This document shows, in pieces, positions 20,529-29,510 of a stretch of 64,000 nucleotides of DNA. Each line of letters begins with the position of its first letter. Within the stretch, counting starts at the first letter, position 1. The translations under genes were made by a program, and so were the position numbers. A model generated the notes under the pieces. The model ran no database searches. It was not told where the DNA came from and saw only the letters and a list, made by a program, of their open reading frames with translations. The stretch is from positions 53,338 through 117,337 of the forward strand of contig NZ_KZ478000.1 of assembly GCF_002837185.1 (NCBI RefSeq), written 5' to 3'. This DNA comes from Pseudomonas fluorescens (lineage in GTDB: Bacteria; Pseudomonadota; Gammaproteobacteria; Pseudomonadales; Pseudomonadaceae).

Positions 20529-21725
20529 ATGAGCCTGTTCTCCGCTGTCGAAATGGCACCACGCGATCCAATCCTGGGCCTCAACGAAGCATTCAACGCC
20601 GATACTCGAACCACCAAGGTCAACCTTGGCGTGGGCGTTTACTGCAACGAGGAGGGGAAGATTCCGCTCTTGCGTGCCGTTGCCGAAGCGGAAGCCATTC
20701 GCGTGGCGCAACATGCCGCCCGTGGCTACTTGCCGATTGACGGCATCGCGGCCTACGACAAGGCCGTTCAAACCCTGCTGTTCGGTGATAAGTCGCCGCT
20801 GCTTGAAGCCAGCCGTGTGGTCACCGTGCAGGCCGTGGGTGGCACCGGCGCGCTGAAGATCGGCGCCGATTTCCTCAAGCAGTTGCTGCCCGACGCCGTG
20901 GTGGCCATCAGCGACCCGAGCTGGGAAAACCACCGCGCACTGTTCGAAACCGCCGGTTTCCCGGTGCAGAACTACCGCTACTACGACGCAGCCACCCACG
21001 ACGTCAACCGTAGCGGCCTGCTCGAAGACCTCAACGCCCTGCCGCCACAGTCCATCGTGGTGTTGCACGCCTGCTGCCACAACCCGACCGGCGTCGATCT
21101 GAGCCCGGCGGACTGGCAGAACGTACTGGACGTGGTCAAGGCCAAAAACCTGGTGCCATTCCTTGATATGGCCTACCAGGGCTTCGGCGACGGCATCCAT
21201 GAAGACGCCGCCGCCGTGCGCCTGTTCGCGGAGTCGGGCCTGACCTTCTTTGTGTCCAGCTCGTTCTCCAAATCGTTCTCTCTGTACGGCGAACGCGTGG
21301 GCGCCTTGTCCATCGTCAGCGACTCCAAGGAAGAAAGCGCGCGCATCCTGTCCCAGGTCAAGCGTGTGATCCGTACCAACTACTCCAACCCGCCCACCCA
21401 CGGCGCGGCAATCGTTGCAGCGGTACTGAACAACCCTGAACTGCGCGCCCAGTGGGAAACTGAGCTGGCCGAAATGCGCCTGCGCATCCGCGGCATGCGC
21501 GAGCAGATGGTGGCGGAACTGGCCAAGGCCGCGCCAGGCCATGATTTCAGCTTTGTCGGTCGCCAGCGTGGGATGTTTTCCTACTCCGGATTGACGGTTG
21601 AGCAAGTGACCCGCCTGCGCAACGAGTTTGGCATCTATGCACTGGACACCGGCCGTATCTGTGTGGCGGCGCTGAACCAGTCGAACATTGCTGCGGTCAC
21701 ACAGGCAATCGTTCAGGTGCTGTAA
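20529..21725 (+). CDS. Aromatic amino acid / aspartate aminotransferase (TyrB-AspC type)
   Basis: 398 residues, PLP-dependent class I aminotransferase of the aspartate/aromatic subgroup, interconverting Asp, Tyr or Phe with their 2-oxo acids. It starts MSLFSAVEMAPRDPILGLNE as in TyrB/PhhC. The PLP Schiff-base lysine is in SSSFSKSFSLYGERVG at about residue 248, and HNPTGVDLS and the carboxylate-binding arginine region near the C-terminus are present. In P. aeruginosa the same gene is the neighbour of uvrB. Whether it is best called tyrB or phhC cannot be decided here; the phhAB genes are not adjacent. Confidence 0.93.
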   Translation: MSLFSAVEMAPRDPILGLNEAFNADTRTTKVNLGVGVYCNEEGKIPLLRAVAEAEAIRVAQHAARGYLPIDGIAAYDKAVQTLLFGDKSPLLEASRVVTVQAVGGTGALKIGADFLKQLLPDAVVAISDPSWENHRALFETAGFPVQNYRYYDAATHDVNRSGLLEDLNALPPQSIVVLHACCHNPTGVDLSPADWQNVLDVVKAKNLVPFLDMAYQGFGDGIHEDAAAVRLFAESGLTFFVSSSFSKSFSLYGERVGALSIVSDSKEESARILSQVKRVIRTNYSNPPTHGAAIVAAVLNNPELRAQWETELAEMRLRIRGMREQMVAELAKAAPGHDFSFVGRQRGMFSYSGLTVEQVTRLRNEFGIYALDTGRICVAALNQSNIAAVTQAIVQVL

Positions 21726-21743
21726 ACCTGCCAGCGTTGAACG

Positions 21744-21773
21744 AGGGGGAAGCCAAGGGCTTCCCCCTTTTTG
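21744..21773 (+). terminator. Terminator after the aminotransferase
   Basis: Inverted repeat AGGGGGAAGCC / GGCTTCCCCCT with a short loop, followed by TTTT on the plus strand, about 20 bases past the stop codon. Confidence 0.88.
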
Positions 21774-21825
21774 TTGGCGAACCCACTAGACTGCATACCG
21801 ACTGCCCCTTTGCTGTGAGAGCCCT

Positions 21826-22035
21826 ATGAGAAATGACGACCTGGACCTGCGCGCCGACCGCGACGAACTGCACGACTATGCTCCACGTGCGCCGCAAGCC
21901 AAGCGCCAGAAAAGCCTGGTACTGCAAGTGGCGCTGGGGGTGTTTCTGGGTGGCTTGGCGTTGTGGCTGGTGCAACTGGGTGCCACGGCGATCATGGCCA
22001 AGCTGGCCATGGGTACCTTCCAGTTCGGCGGCTGA
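21826..22035 (+). CDS. Small single-span membrane protein
   Basis: 69 residues. A charged N-terminus (MRNDDLDLRADRDELHDY) is followed by a basic stretch and one hydrophobic helix (LVLQVALGVFLGGLALWLV, about 31-49). The start has a weak ribosome site. Similar short proteins occur next to uvrB in other pseudomonads as far as I recall; function unknown. Confidence 0.7.
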   Translation: MRNDDLDLRADRDELHDYAPRAPQAKRQKSLVLQVALGVFLGGLALWLVQLGATAIMAKLAMGTFQFGG

Positions 22036-22051
22036 GCGCAAGAGGAACCAA

Positions 22052-22083
22052 CATGTGGGAGGGGGCCTGCCCCCTCCCACATT
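22052..22083. repeat. Compact REP palindrome
   Basis: A near-perfect 30-base palindrome with arms ATGTGGGAGGGGG and CCCCCTCCCACAT closed by CCTG. It looks like a group I REPIN collapsed by deletion of its centre. It lies between the small membrane protein gene and the ptrR-like gene and may act as a bidirectional terminator. Confidence 0.8.
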
Positions 22084-22087
22084 GGCT

Positions 22088-22972
22088 TCAGGCTGCTGCA
22101 AGCCCGCGTTCCTCCAGGAGTTTTACGAAGCTGTTGAGGCTCTGCGACACGGTGCCCCGGCGCCAGATCAGCCAGGTATTCAACACACGGAAGTTGTCCG
22201 CCAGCGGCCACACGCTGACCGCCGCCGCCCCCGGCATGCTTTCCAACATACTGCGCGGCATCAATGCCAGCCCTGCCCCGGCGCTGACGCAGGCCAGCAT
22301 GCCGTGGTAAGACTCAATCTCGAAGATCTTGCCCGGCACCGCACCGTCCTGGGAAAACCAGCGCTCGAAGTGATGTCGATACGAGCAGTTGGAGCGAAAG
22401 GTATAGATATTCTCGCCGGACACATCCTGCCCGCGCGTGATCGGCGCATGGTGCAGCGGCGCGATCACCACCATCTCCTCTTCAAACACCGCCACGCCCT
22501 CCAGTGTGGAGTGCAGCACCGGGCCATCGACAAAGGCCGCCGTCAAACGCCCGGACAGCACGCCTTCGATCATTGTGCCCGACGGTCCCGTGCTCAGGTC
22601 CAGCTCGACCTTGGTGTACTGCTGGTTATACGCCGCCAGCAACGCGGGAATACGCACCGCTGCGGTACTTTCCAGCGAGCCGAGGGCAAAGGCGCCCTGG
22701 GGCTCCTCCCCCGCCACCGTGGCGCGGGCCTCCTGTACCAGATCGAGAATACGCCGCGTATAGCCCAGGAAATTCCACCCGGCCGGTGACAGGCGCAAGC
22801 GGCTCTTTTCGCGGATGAACAACTCCACGCCCAGATCCTGCTCCAGTTGCTTGATACGGGTGGTCAGGTTCGACGGCACCCGGTGAATCAATTGTGCGGC
22901 GGCGCTGATGCTGCCTTGCTCGGCAACGGCCTTGAAGATTTCCAGTTGCACCAGATCCAATTCATTCTCCAA
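22088..22972 (-). CDS. ptrR: LysR-family regulator PtrR (YneJ-like)
   Basis: 294 residues. The N-terminal helix-turn-helix (LVQLEIFKAVAEQGSISAAA, HRVPSNLTTRIKQLEQDLG) and effector domain follow E. coli YneJ/PtrR closely, including LESTAAVRIPALLA, STGPSGTM and ESYHGMLACV. In E. coli PtrR is divergent from and represses sad; here the order is the same, with 93 bases between the starts. The inducing signal is expected to come from putrescine/GABA breakdown. Confidence 0.85.
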   Translation of the reverse strand: MENELDLVQLEIFKAVAEQGSISAAAQLIHRVPSNLTTRIKQLEQDLGVELFIREKSRLRLSPAGWNFLGYTRRILDLVQEARATVAGEEPQGAFALGSLESTAAVRIPALLAAYNQQYTKVELDLSTGPSGTMIEGVLSGRLTAAFVDGPVLHSTLEGVAVFEEEMVVIAPLHHAPITRGQDVSGENIYTFRSNCSYRHHFERWFSQDGAVPGKIFEIESYHGMLACVSAGAGLALMPRSMLESMPGAAAVSVWPLADNFRVLNTWLIWRRGTVSQSLNSFVKLLEERGLAAA

Positions 22973-23065
22973 TCGTGAATGTATTGCTTAATATTATTCA
23001 GTTTTAAGAAAAGGTACAGCATCGTACGCTGGGCTCCATTCCCATCACCCCAGCAGGACGGTGCC

Positions 23066-24457
23066 ATGAACGCTATTTCTCACCAGACCCACGCGTTGTC
23101 GATCAACCCGGCCAACGGCGAAACCGTCGGCAGCTACGCGTATGAAAGCCAGCCGCAGCTGGATGCAGCGCTCACCCGTTCCACCGCTGCCTTCCGCACC
23201 TGGCGCCGCCAGCCCGTAGGCCAGCGCGCCGAGTTGCTGTTGGCCCTGGCCGGTGCTCTGCGTGAGCAGGCCGAAGCGATGGCGCAGATGGTCACCCTGG
23301 GAATGGGTAAACCCATCGCCCAGGCCCGCGCCGAAATCGAGAAGTGCGCGCAGCTCAGCGAGTGGTATGCGCAGCACGGTCCCGCCATGCTCGCGCCGGA
23401 ACCGACCCTGGTAGACAACGGCAGCGCCCGGATTGAATACCGCCCGCTGGGGCCGATCCTTGCCGTGATGCCGTGGAACTTCCCGGTGTGGCAAGTGCTG
23501 CGCGGCGCCGTACCGACTATGCTCGCCGGCAACACCTACGTGCTTAAACATGCGCCGAACGTCATGGGCAGCGCTTACCTGATCCAGCAGGCGTTCCAGA
23601 AGGCCGGCTTCGCTGCAGGCCTGTTCGAGGTCATCAACGTCACCACCGAAGGTGTGTCCAGCGCCATCGCCGACCCACGCATCGCCGCCGTCACCCTCAC
23701 CGGCAGCGTGCGCGCCGGTATCGCCATCGGTTCCCAGGCCGGTGCGGCACTGAAAAAATGCGTGCTGGAACTGGGCGGCTCCGACCCGTTCATCGTGCTC
23801 AACGACGCCGACCTCGACGCCGCCGTACAGGCCGCGTTGATCGGTCGCTTCCAGAACAGCGGCCAAGTCTGCGCCGCCGCCAAGCGCCTGATCATCGAGG
23901 AAGGTGTGGTTGAAGCCTTTACCGCCAGGTTCCTCGAAGCCAGCCGCAACCTGGTGATGGGCGATCCAACCTCGCCCGCTACGTACATCGGCCCCATGGC
24001 ACGCTTCGACCTGCGCGATGAGCTGCACGCTCAGGTCCAGGCCACCCTCGAAGAAGGCGCGACCCTGCTGCTGGGCGGCAACAAGGTGGCTGGCGCAGGC
24101 AACTATTACGAGCCCACCGTACTGGCTGACGTCACCGACCAGATGACCTCGTTCAAGCAGGAACTGTTCGGCCCCGTCGCGTCCATCATTACTGCCCGCG
24201 ACGCCGACCATGCGGTGGCGCTGGCCAACGACAGCGAGTTCGGCCTGACCGCCAGTATCTTCACCAACGACCCGGCGAAGGCGCAGGACATCGCCAACCA
24301 GTTGGACACCGGTGGGATCTTCGTCAACGCTTACAGCGTCTCCGACCCTCGGGTGGCATTCGGTGGCGTTAAGAAAAGCGGATTCGGCCGTGAGCTGTCG
24401 CACTTCGGCGTGCGCGAGTTCTGCAACGCGCAGACGGTGTGGCTCGACCGTCAATAA
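23066..24457 (+). CDS. sad: NAD+-dependent succinate-semialdehyde dehydrogenase
   Basis: 463 residues. Oxidises succinate semialdehyde to succinate in GABA/putrescine use. It resembles E. coli Sad (YneI) over its whole length, for instance EYRPLGPILAVMPWNFP, TGSVRAGIAIGSQAG and FGRELSHFGVREFCNAQTVW. The general-base Glu is in VLELGGSDPF and the catalytic Cys in NSGQVCAAAKR (about 269). The ATG giving MNAISHQTHALSINPANGE matches Sad; further upstream codons lie in the promoter. A gabP-like permease lies 33 kb away in the window. Confidence 0.92.
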   Translation: MNAISHQTHALSINPANGETVGSYAYESQPQLDAALTRSTAAFRTWRRQPVGQRAELLLALAGALREQAEAMAQMVTLGMGKPIAQARAEIEKCAQLSEWYAQHGPAMLAPEPTLVDNGSARIEYRPLGPILAVMPWNFPVWQVLRGAVPTMLAGNTYVLKHAPNVMGSAYLIQQAFQKAGFAAGLFEVINVTTEGVSSAIADPRIAAVTLTGSVRAGIAIGSQAGAALKKCVLELGGSDPFIVLNDADLDAAVQAALIGRFQNSGQVCAAAKRLIIEEGVVEAFTARFLEASRNLVMGDPTSPATYIGPMARFDLRDELHAQVQATLEEGATLLLGGNKVAGAGNYYEPTVLADVTDQMTSFKQELFGPVASIITARDADHAVALANDSEFGLTASIFTNDPAKAQDIANQLDTGGIFVNAYSVSDPRVAFGGVKKSGFGRELSHFGVREFCNAQTVWLDRQ

Positions 24458-24484
24458 ACAGCCCTGGCTTCAACACACATCAAC

Positions 24485-24573
24485 TGTGGGAGGGGGCTTG
24501 CCCCCGATAGCGGTGGATCAGCCAGACCTCTGTCACTGACACACCGCTATCGGGGGCAAGCCCCCTCCCACAG
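24485..24573. repeat. REPIN, outward-core type
   Basis: Two group I REPs with the GTGGGAGGGGG ends outermost and the CCCCCGAT ends facing inward, the opposite layout to the element at 129-200. The flanking CCCCCGATAGCGGTG / CACCGCTATCGGGGG adds to the palindrome, so a stem of over 35 bp is possible. Confidence 0.88.
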
Positions 24574-24615
24574 TTGGAGCCAGGCAGCCTTGGAGGCCGT
24601 ACCTACTTTAAGCAA

Positions 24616-24915
24616 TCAGCGAATATGCCGCCGCACGCACTGCACCAACCCATCCAGTGCCTGCGACTTCACCGGCGCCAACACGCACACCGTGTGTTCA
24701 CGCTCGCCCTCGGTCACGGTGAGCGTGTAATGCACCTGCCCCGGTTTGCCGGAGGGTTGAGTACTTTGCGGCAACTGAAAGAACTTCGACTGCTCGATCA
24801 GTTGCCGCAACTCCTGCTGGTCCTGCTCGGGCAGTGCTTCGAGCTCGACACTGCGAGGTGTGACCAAGCCCGGAAAATAAGCCGGGCCGCCGTTTTCCTT
24901 GATCGAGATTCGCAT
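24616..24915 (-). CDS. Emfourin-like inhibitor of the neighbouring M4 protease
   Basis: 99 residues, no signal peptide. The start MRISIKENGGPAYFPGLVTP and the acidic LEALPEQDQQELRQLIE segment match emfourin, the proteinaceous inhibitor of protealysin from Serratia. It lies 28 bases behind the protealysin-like gene on the same strand, the conserved arrangement of this pair. The expected role is to block the mature protease in the cytoplasm. Confidence 0.85.
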   Translation of the reverse strand: MRISIKENGGPAYFPGLVTPRSVELEALPEQDQQELRQLIEQSKFFQLPQSTQPSGKPGQVHYTLTVTEGEREHTVCVLAPVKSQALDGLVQCVRRHIR

Positions 24916-24943
24916 GGCTGTTCCTCACCGCCCAGGCGGCGTG

Positions 24944-26005
24944 TCAGACGTTGATACCCACCGCTTTCCACCCTTCCTTGACGGCCTTCTGCTCATCCTC
25001 GTTCGCGCCGTACAGACGCCCGGCGACATCGTAAGTGATACGTGCAAAACGCAGAAACCCCGAGTTCGGCCGCAACCGCGCGTCGCGCAACGCGTCGTAC
25101 CAGATGCGCCCGGCACGCTCCCAGGCAAAGCCGCCGATCCGGGTGGCAACCTGATAGAAGGCATGGTTGGGAATGCCGGAATTGATGTGCACGCCACCAT
25201 TGTCGTCATAGGTTTGCACAAAGTCATCCATGTGGCCGGGCTGAGGGTCCTTGCCCAGCAGCTTGTCGTCAAATGCAGTGCCGGGGGCCTTCATCGAGCG
25301 CAGTGCAGTGCCTTTTATCTTTTTGGTAAACAACCCTTTGCCGATCAACCAATCGGCGTCCTCGGCCTTTTGTTTTAACGCGTACTGCTTGATCAGCGAC
25401 CCGAACACATCCGACAGCGATTCGTTCAGCGCACCGGATTGATTGAAGTACATCAACTTGGCTTCATCCTCGGTGACCCCGTGGGCCAATTCATGCCCAA
25501 TCACGTCGAGGGCCACGGTGAAGCGGTTGAACAGTTGCTGGTCGCCATCACCAAAGACCATCTGGGTCGAGTTCCAGAACGCATTGTTGTAGTCCTGGCC
25601 GAAGTGCACGGTGGCATCCAGCGCCATACCCGCATCGTCGATGGAATTGCGATCGAACACCTGGTCGAAAAAGTCGAAGGTCGCCCCCAGGCCGTCGTAA
25701 GCCTCGTCCACCGCGGCATCACCGCTGGCGGGTTGCCCTTCGCCACGGATCAGCTTGCCGGGCAGGCTGTCGGTGTTGTCGGCGCTGTAGATCGAACGCT
25801 GTTTCTCGGCGCCCGCCGCCAGCGCCATGCGGGCCGGGCCTTTGGCGGGCACGGCGACCATGCGCAACGAGCGGAACGTGCTGTCCTTGGCACGCGTGCG
25901 CAGCGCAACCTCCCGTTGGGCTTTGTCACCGTGGCGCGCGATCTGGTCGAGCATGTACGGCGGGATCAGGCAGAAAATCGGATTTCGCGGTTGGCGAACA
26001 CACAT
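24944..26005 (-). CDS. Protealysin-like M4 metalloprotease
   Basis: 353 residues. It lacks a classical signal peptide but has the short protealysin-type propeptide with the PPYML motif (CLIPPYMLDQIARHG, about 12-26). The thermolysin zinc site is intact, with HELAH at 171-175 and the third ligand Glu in GALNESLSDVFG at about 195. Later conserved residues include GGVHINSGIPNHAF with its catalytic histidine. Relatives act inside bacteria, are released without Sec signals, or act as effectors against other cells. The emfourin gene downstream supports this assignment. The upstream neighbour is a divergent nuclease gene. Confidence 0.93.
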   Translation of the reverse strand: MCVRQPRNPIFCLIPPYMLDQIARHGDKAQREVALRTRAKDSTFRSLRMVAVPAKGPARMALAAGAEKQRSIYSADNTDSLPGKLIRGEGQPASGDAAVDEAYDGLGATFDFFDQVFDRNSIDDAGMALDATVHFGQDYNNAFWNSTQMVFGDGDQQLFNRFTVALDVIGHELAHGVTEDEAKLMYFNQSGALNESLSDVFGSLIKQYALKQKAEDADWLIGKGLFTKKIKGTALRSMKAPGTAFDDKLLGKDPQPGHMDDFVQTYDDNGGVHINSGIPNHAFYQVATRIGGFAWERAGRIWYDALRDARLRPNSGFLRFARITYDVAGRLYGANEDEQKAVKEGWKAVGINV

Positions 26006-26139
26006 AAGCTGGCTCCTTTTTGGCGTGTGGTGAACGGCCGGTCAACGACTTCAGGATAGACGCGGGTCTGCCGCCTGGGCCAAATTGTCATGAAATCATG
26101 TTGCAGTCGTGTTTATCCAAGGCCCATCAGGAATACCCC

Positions 26140-27069
26140 ATGCCCGCACGTCACGCCAAAATCGACCTGTCCTATCGCCCAAGGCTTGCCGACCTTCGCC
26201 CACTGATCACGCCCAGCCCATCCTTGCTGGAGGCCAGGGCTGCGACGCCGCGGGTTACCGCAGCCAAGGACCTGCAGGACCGGCGCGGCTACGCCGAGGA
26301 TTTTCTCGGCAGCTTCGGTGTGCCCTGGCCCACCCTTGACTCGACCCGGGCAAGCGATGCCCAGCCCGGGCGCCTGGACTACACGCACTTTTCCATCAGC
26401 ATGTCGCGCTCCCGACGCCTGGCACTGTATGTCGGCGTCAACATCGACGGCGACAAGCACGTGGATATCGTGCGTAGCAACGATACCTGGGCCTACGACG
26501 GCCGCCTGCCCCTCGACGCCCAGGTGGGCGAGGACCTCTACGCCGGCAATGGCCTGGACCGTGGTCATCTGGTGCGGCGCCAGGACCCCAACTGGGGAAA
26601 CGAGGCGAACACCGCCAACCTCGACACCTTCCACTTCACCAACTGCTCGCCGCAGATGAGCGGCTTCAACCAGAAGACCTGGCTGGAACTGGAAGACTAC
26701 ATCCTCGACAACACCCAGCGCTGGAAAGCCCGCGCCAGCGTATTCAGCGGCCCGGTGTTTGGCGACGACGACCGCCTGTACCGTGGCGTGAAAATCCCCC
26801 AGGCGTTCTGGAAAGTCGTGGCCTACCTCAGCGACGACGGCAAACCCTCGGCCAGCGCGTACATGATCGACCAGCGCCGCGAGCTGGACCAACTGGACCT
26901 GGTATTCGGCCCGCTCAAAACCTACCGGCGCAGCGTGCTGCAGATCGAACAATTGACCGGTATCCGCTTCGGCAACCTGGCCGACTACGACGGTTTCAGC
27001 AACGAAGAGCGCGCCACGGGGACGCGGATCGAAGCGCTGATCCGGGGACCGCAGGATATCCGACTCTGA
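26140..27069 (+). CDS. DNA/RNA non-specific endonuclease (NucA/Serratia type)
   Basis: 309 residues. The beta-beta-alpha-metal nuclease motif is intact: DRGHLVRRQDPNWG at about 147-160 holds the general-base His, and TFHFTNCSPQMSGFNQKTW carries the metal-binding Asn. There is no clear signal peptide from the chosen ATG (MPARHAKIDLSYRPRL), so either export is unconventional or the enzyme is intracellular. It is divergent from the protealysin-like gene across 134 bases. No immunity-like gene follows. Confidence 0.9.
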   Translation: MPARHAKIDLSYRPRLADLRPLITPSPSLLEARAATPRVTAAKDLQDRRGYAEDFLGSFGVPWPTLDSTRASDAQPGRLDYTHFSISMSRSRRLALYVGVNIDGDKHVDIVRSNDTWAYDGRLPLDAQVGEDLYAGNGLDRGHLVRRQDPNWGNEANTANLDTFHFTNCSPQMSGFNQKTWLELEDYILDNTQRWKARASVFSGPVFGDDDRLYRGVKIPQAFWKVVAYLSDDGKPSASAYMIDQRRELDQLDLVFGPLKTYRRSVLQIEQLTGIRFGNLADYDGFSNEERATGTRIEALIRGPQDIRL

Positions 27070-27079
27070 CCACGGCCCA

Positions 27080-27181
27080 CTGTAGGAGCGAGCTTGCTCG
27101 CGAAGCACCTTAGAGCACCGCGGCGCATCAGGCCGCTCGCGTTATCGTTGACGACCTTCGCGAGCAAGCTCGCTCCTACAG
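27080..27181. repeat. REP doublet of the GAGCGAGCTTGCTCGCGAA type
   Basis: Two inverted copies of CTGTAGGAGCGAGCTTGCTC with about 50 bases between them. This is a second REP family, different from the GTGGGAGGGGG group. It starts 11 bases after the nuclease stop codon and ends just before the cobalamin riboswitch. Confidence 0.88.
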
Positions 27182-27203
27182 GCCGTGATCGACTACCATA
27201 GCG

Positions 27204-27380
27204 CCGCCGGTTCCCACACGGGACTAACAGGGAATTCGAAACGCCGCCCGCGACGTCAATCGAAACTGCCCCCGCAACTGTAGGTGCTGAGCCTGCTCCC
27301 CACTGCCACTGGACGTTGTCCGGGAAGGCCGGAGCGTGGCGACGACGCATCAGTCAGGAGACCTGCCGGCCAAGTGACTC
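27204..27380 (+). promoter_or_regulatory. Cobalamin (AdoCbl) riboswitch
   Basis: The conserved blocks of the B12 aptamer occur in order: CGGGACTAACAGGGAA, then CTGCCCCCGCAACTGTAGGT, CCACTGG, GGGAAGGCCG and AGTCAGGAGACCTGCC (the B12 box, about 27352-27367). About 120 bases of expression platform follow, up to the first ABC transporter gene, with a possible hairpin at GGTGTCCGGGAAGGACATCC. Cobalamin binding should switch the transporter operon off. Confidence 0.95.
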
Positions 27381-27498
27381 ACTAACCGGCGGGGTGTCCG
27401 GGAAGGACATCCGCGCCCTGCCAGACCTGCAGCGTTCGAAGGTGTGTTTCCGAGCCGTACCGCCCCTGCTCCACGTACGGTTCACCGGAGATTGCCCC

Positions 27499-28509
27499 AT
27501 GCTGCTACGCGTTTCGGCCCTGATCACTGGCCTGGGCTTGTGTGCCCTGGCCCACGCCGCGCCTACTCACTACCCGCTGACGGTCGAGAACTGCGGCAAC
27601 AGCCTCACCTTCCAGCAAGCCCTCGCGCGCAGCGTGACGATCGGCCAGGCCGCCACCGAGATGCTGTATGCGCTGGGCGTGGGCAATAAAGTGGTCGGTA
27701 CTTCGCTGTGGTTCAACGATGTGCTGGGGCAGTACAAGGCGCAGAACGACAGCATCGAGCGCCTGGCCAATAACGAGCCGAGCTTCGAGGCGGTCATCGC
27801 CAAGCGCCCGCAACTGGTGGCCGCCGAGCTGGAATGGGTGGTCGGCCCTCAAGGCGTGGTGGGTACCCGCGAACAGTTTCACGAACTGAATATTCCCACC
27901 TACCTGCTGCCCTCCGACTGCGAAGGCAAGGACAATCTGGTCGGCGCCGACGGCACGCGGCTGGAGCCGTTTCGCATCGAGACGATCTACAAGAGCCTCA
28001 GCCAACTGGCCGAGATCTTCGACGTGCAAGCGCGCGGCCAGCAACTGACCGATGAACTCAAGGCGCGCCTGGCCAAGTCGATCGCCACCGCGCAGAGCAA
28101 AGGCTTGAAACAGGCCAGCGCGCTGGTGTGGTTCTCCAGCGCCGAAATGGCCAGCGACCCTTACGTGGCCGGCCACAAAGGGGTTCCGCAATTCATGCTG
28201 CAAACCCTCGGCCTGCGCAACGTGGTGCAATCGGATGAAGAATGGCCCGCCGTCGGCTGGGAAACCATCGCCAAGGCCAACCCTACCTTCCTGGTGATCG
28301 CGCGCATGGACCGCCGCCGCTACCCCGCCGACGACCATGAAAAGAAGCTGGCCTTCCTGCGTAGCGACCCGGTAACGCGCAACATGGACGCGGTGAAACA
28401 CAACCGCATCATCATCCTCGACGCCCTGGCGCTGCAGGCCAGCCTGCGCACCTTCGACGGCCTGGAACAGCTGGCCGCCGCCATCGACGGCTACAACCTG
28501 CCGCAATGA
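27499..28509 (+). CDS. ABC transporter substrate-binding protein under B12 control
   Basis: 336 residues with a signal peptide (MLLRVSALITGLGLCALAHA, cleaved near AHA-APT); periplasmic. It belongs to the BtuF/FhuD type III binding-protein class with its rigid helical backbone (VTIGQAATEMLYALGVGNKV, then AVIAKRPQLVAAE). The riboswitch upstream and the following permease and ATPase make cobalamin, a corrinoid or cobalt complex the likely cargo. Related operons are also labelled F420-0 transporters in databases, but the riboswitch argues for corrinoids here. Confidence 0.85.
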   Translation: MLLRVSALITGLGLCALAHAAPTHYPLTVENCGNSLTFQQALARSVTIGQAATEMLYALGVGNKVVGTSLWFNDVLGQYKAQNDSIERLANNEPSFEAVIAKRPQLVAAELEWVVGPQGVVGTREQFHELNIPTYLLPSDCEGKDNLVGADGTRLEPFRIETIYKSLSQLAEIFDVQARGQQLTDELKARLAKSIATAQSKGLKQASALVWFSSAEMASDPYVAGHKGVPQFMLQTLGLRNVVQSDEEWPAVGWETIAKANPTFLVIARMDRRRYPADDHEKKLAFLRSDPVTRNMDAVKHNRIIILDALALQASLRTFDGLEQLAAAIDGYNLPQ

Positions 28510-29510
28510 TACGGACCCTGCTCGCCCTCACGCTGCTGCTGATCGCCCTGCTTGCCGGTGTGGCCATCGGCGAAACCGCTATCTCGCCGCAGGTGGTGCT
28601 CCAGGTGCTCGCCAACAAACTGTGGGCGGCTGGCTATGTGCTCGATCCCATCGATGAAGGCGTGGTATGGAACTACCGCCTGACCCGCGCCCTGGTCGCC
28701 GGTGCCTGTGGTGCGGGCCTGGCGACTTGTGGGGTGATCCTGCAATCGTTGCTGCGCAACCCGTTGGCCGACCCGTATTTGCTGGGCATCAGCGCCGGCG
28801 CCTCGACCGGTGCGGTGCTGATTGCCTTGCTCGGGGTGGGCGGCGGTTTGATTTCGTTGTCGGCGGGCGCCTTTGTCGGCGCCATGGCCGCGTTTGCACT
28901 GGTGATCCTGCTGGCGCGGGCCAGCGGTTCCGCCAGCGGCACCGGCCAGATCATCCTCGCCGGCATCGCCGGTTCGCAGTTGTTCAATGCGCTCACCGCG
29001 TTCCTGATTACCAAATCCGCCAGCTCCGAACAGGCCCGCAGCATCATGTTCTGGCTGCTGGGCAACCTCAGCGGCGTGCGCTGGCCATCGGTGTGGCTGG
29101 CGGTGCCGGTGGCGGTCGCAGGGCTGGTGGTGTGCCTGTGGCACCGACGTGCATTGGATGCGTTTACCTTCGGCACCGATTCGGCGGCCTCGCTGGGCAT
29201 CCCGGTGCGTCGCGTGCAGGTTGTGCTGGTGGGCTGCGCGGCAGTGGTCACGGCGGTGATGGTGTCGATTGTCGGTTCCATCGGGTTTGTCGGGCTGGTG
29301 ATCCCCCATGCCGTGCGCTTGATGCTCGGCACCGGGCACTCGCGACTGCTGCCGGCCAGCGCCCTGGGCGGCGCCTTGTTCCTGATCGCGGCGGATGTGC
29401 TGTCGCGTACCTTGATCAAGGGCCAGGTGATTCCGGTGGGCGTGGTCACCGCGCTGGTCGGCGCGCCGGTGTTTGCGCTGATCCTGATCGGCCGGAGGAA
29501 CGCGCGATGA
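28506..29510 (+). CDS. FecCD/BtuC-type ABC permease
   Basis: 334 residues, strongly hydrophobic, with about ten membrane segments as in BtuC. Family motifs GVILQSLLRNPLADPYLLG and the coupling-helix region GSIGFVGLVIPHAVR are present. The start codon overlaps the stop codon of the binding-protein gene by four bases (ATGA), so the genes are translationally coupled. Confidence 0.93.
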   Translation: MIRTLLALTLLLIALLAGVAIGETAISPQVVLQVLANKLWAAGYVLDPIDEGVVWNYRLTRALVAGACGAGLATCGVILQSLLRNPLADPYLLGISAGASTGAVLIALLGVGGGLISLSAGAFVGAMAAFALVILLARASGSASGTGQIILAGIAGSQLFNALTAFLITKSASSEQARSIMFWLLGNLSGVRWPSVWLAVPVAVAGLVVCLWHRRALDAFTFGTDSAASLGIPVRRVQVVLVGCAAVVTAVMVSIVGSIGFVGLVIPHAVRLMLGTGHSRLLPASALGGALFLIAADVLSRTLIKGQVIPVGVVTALVGAPVFALILIGRRNAR

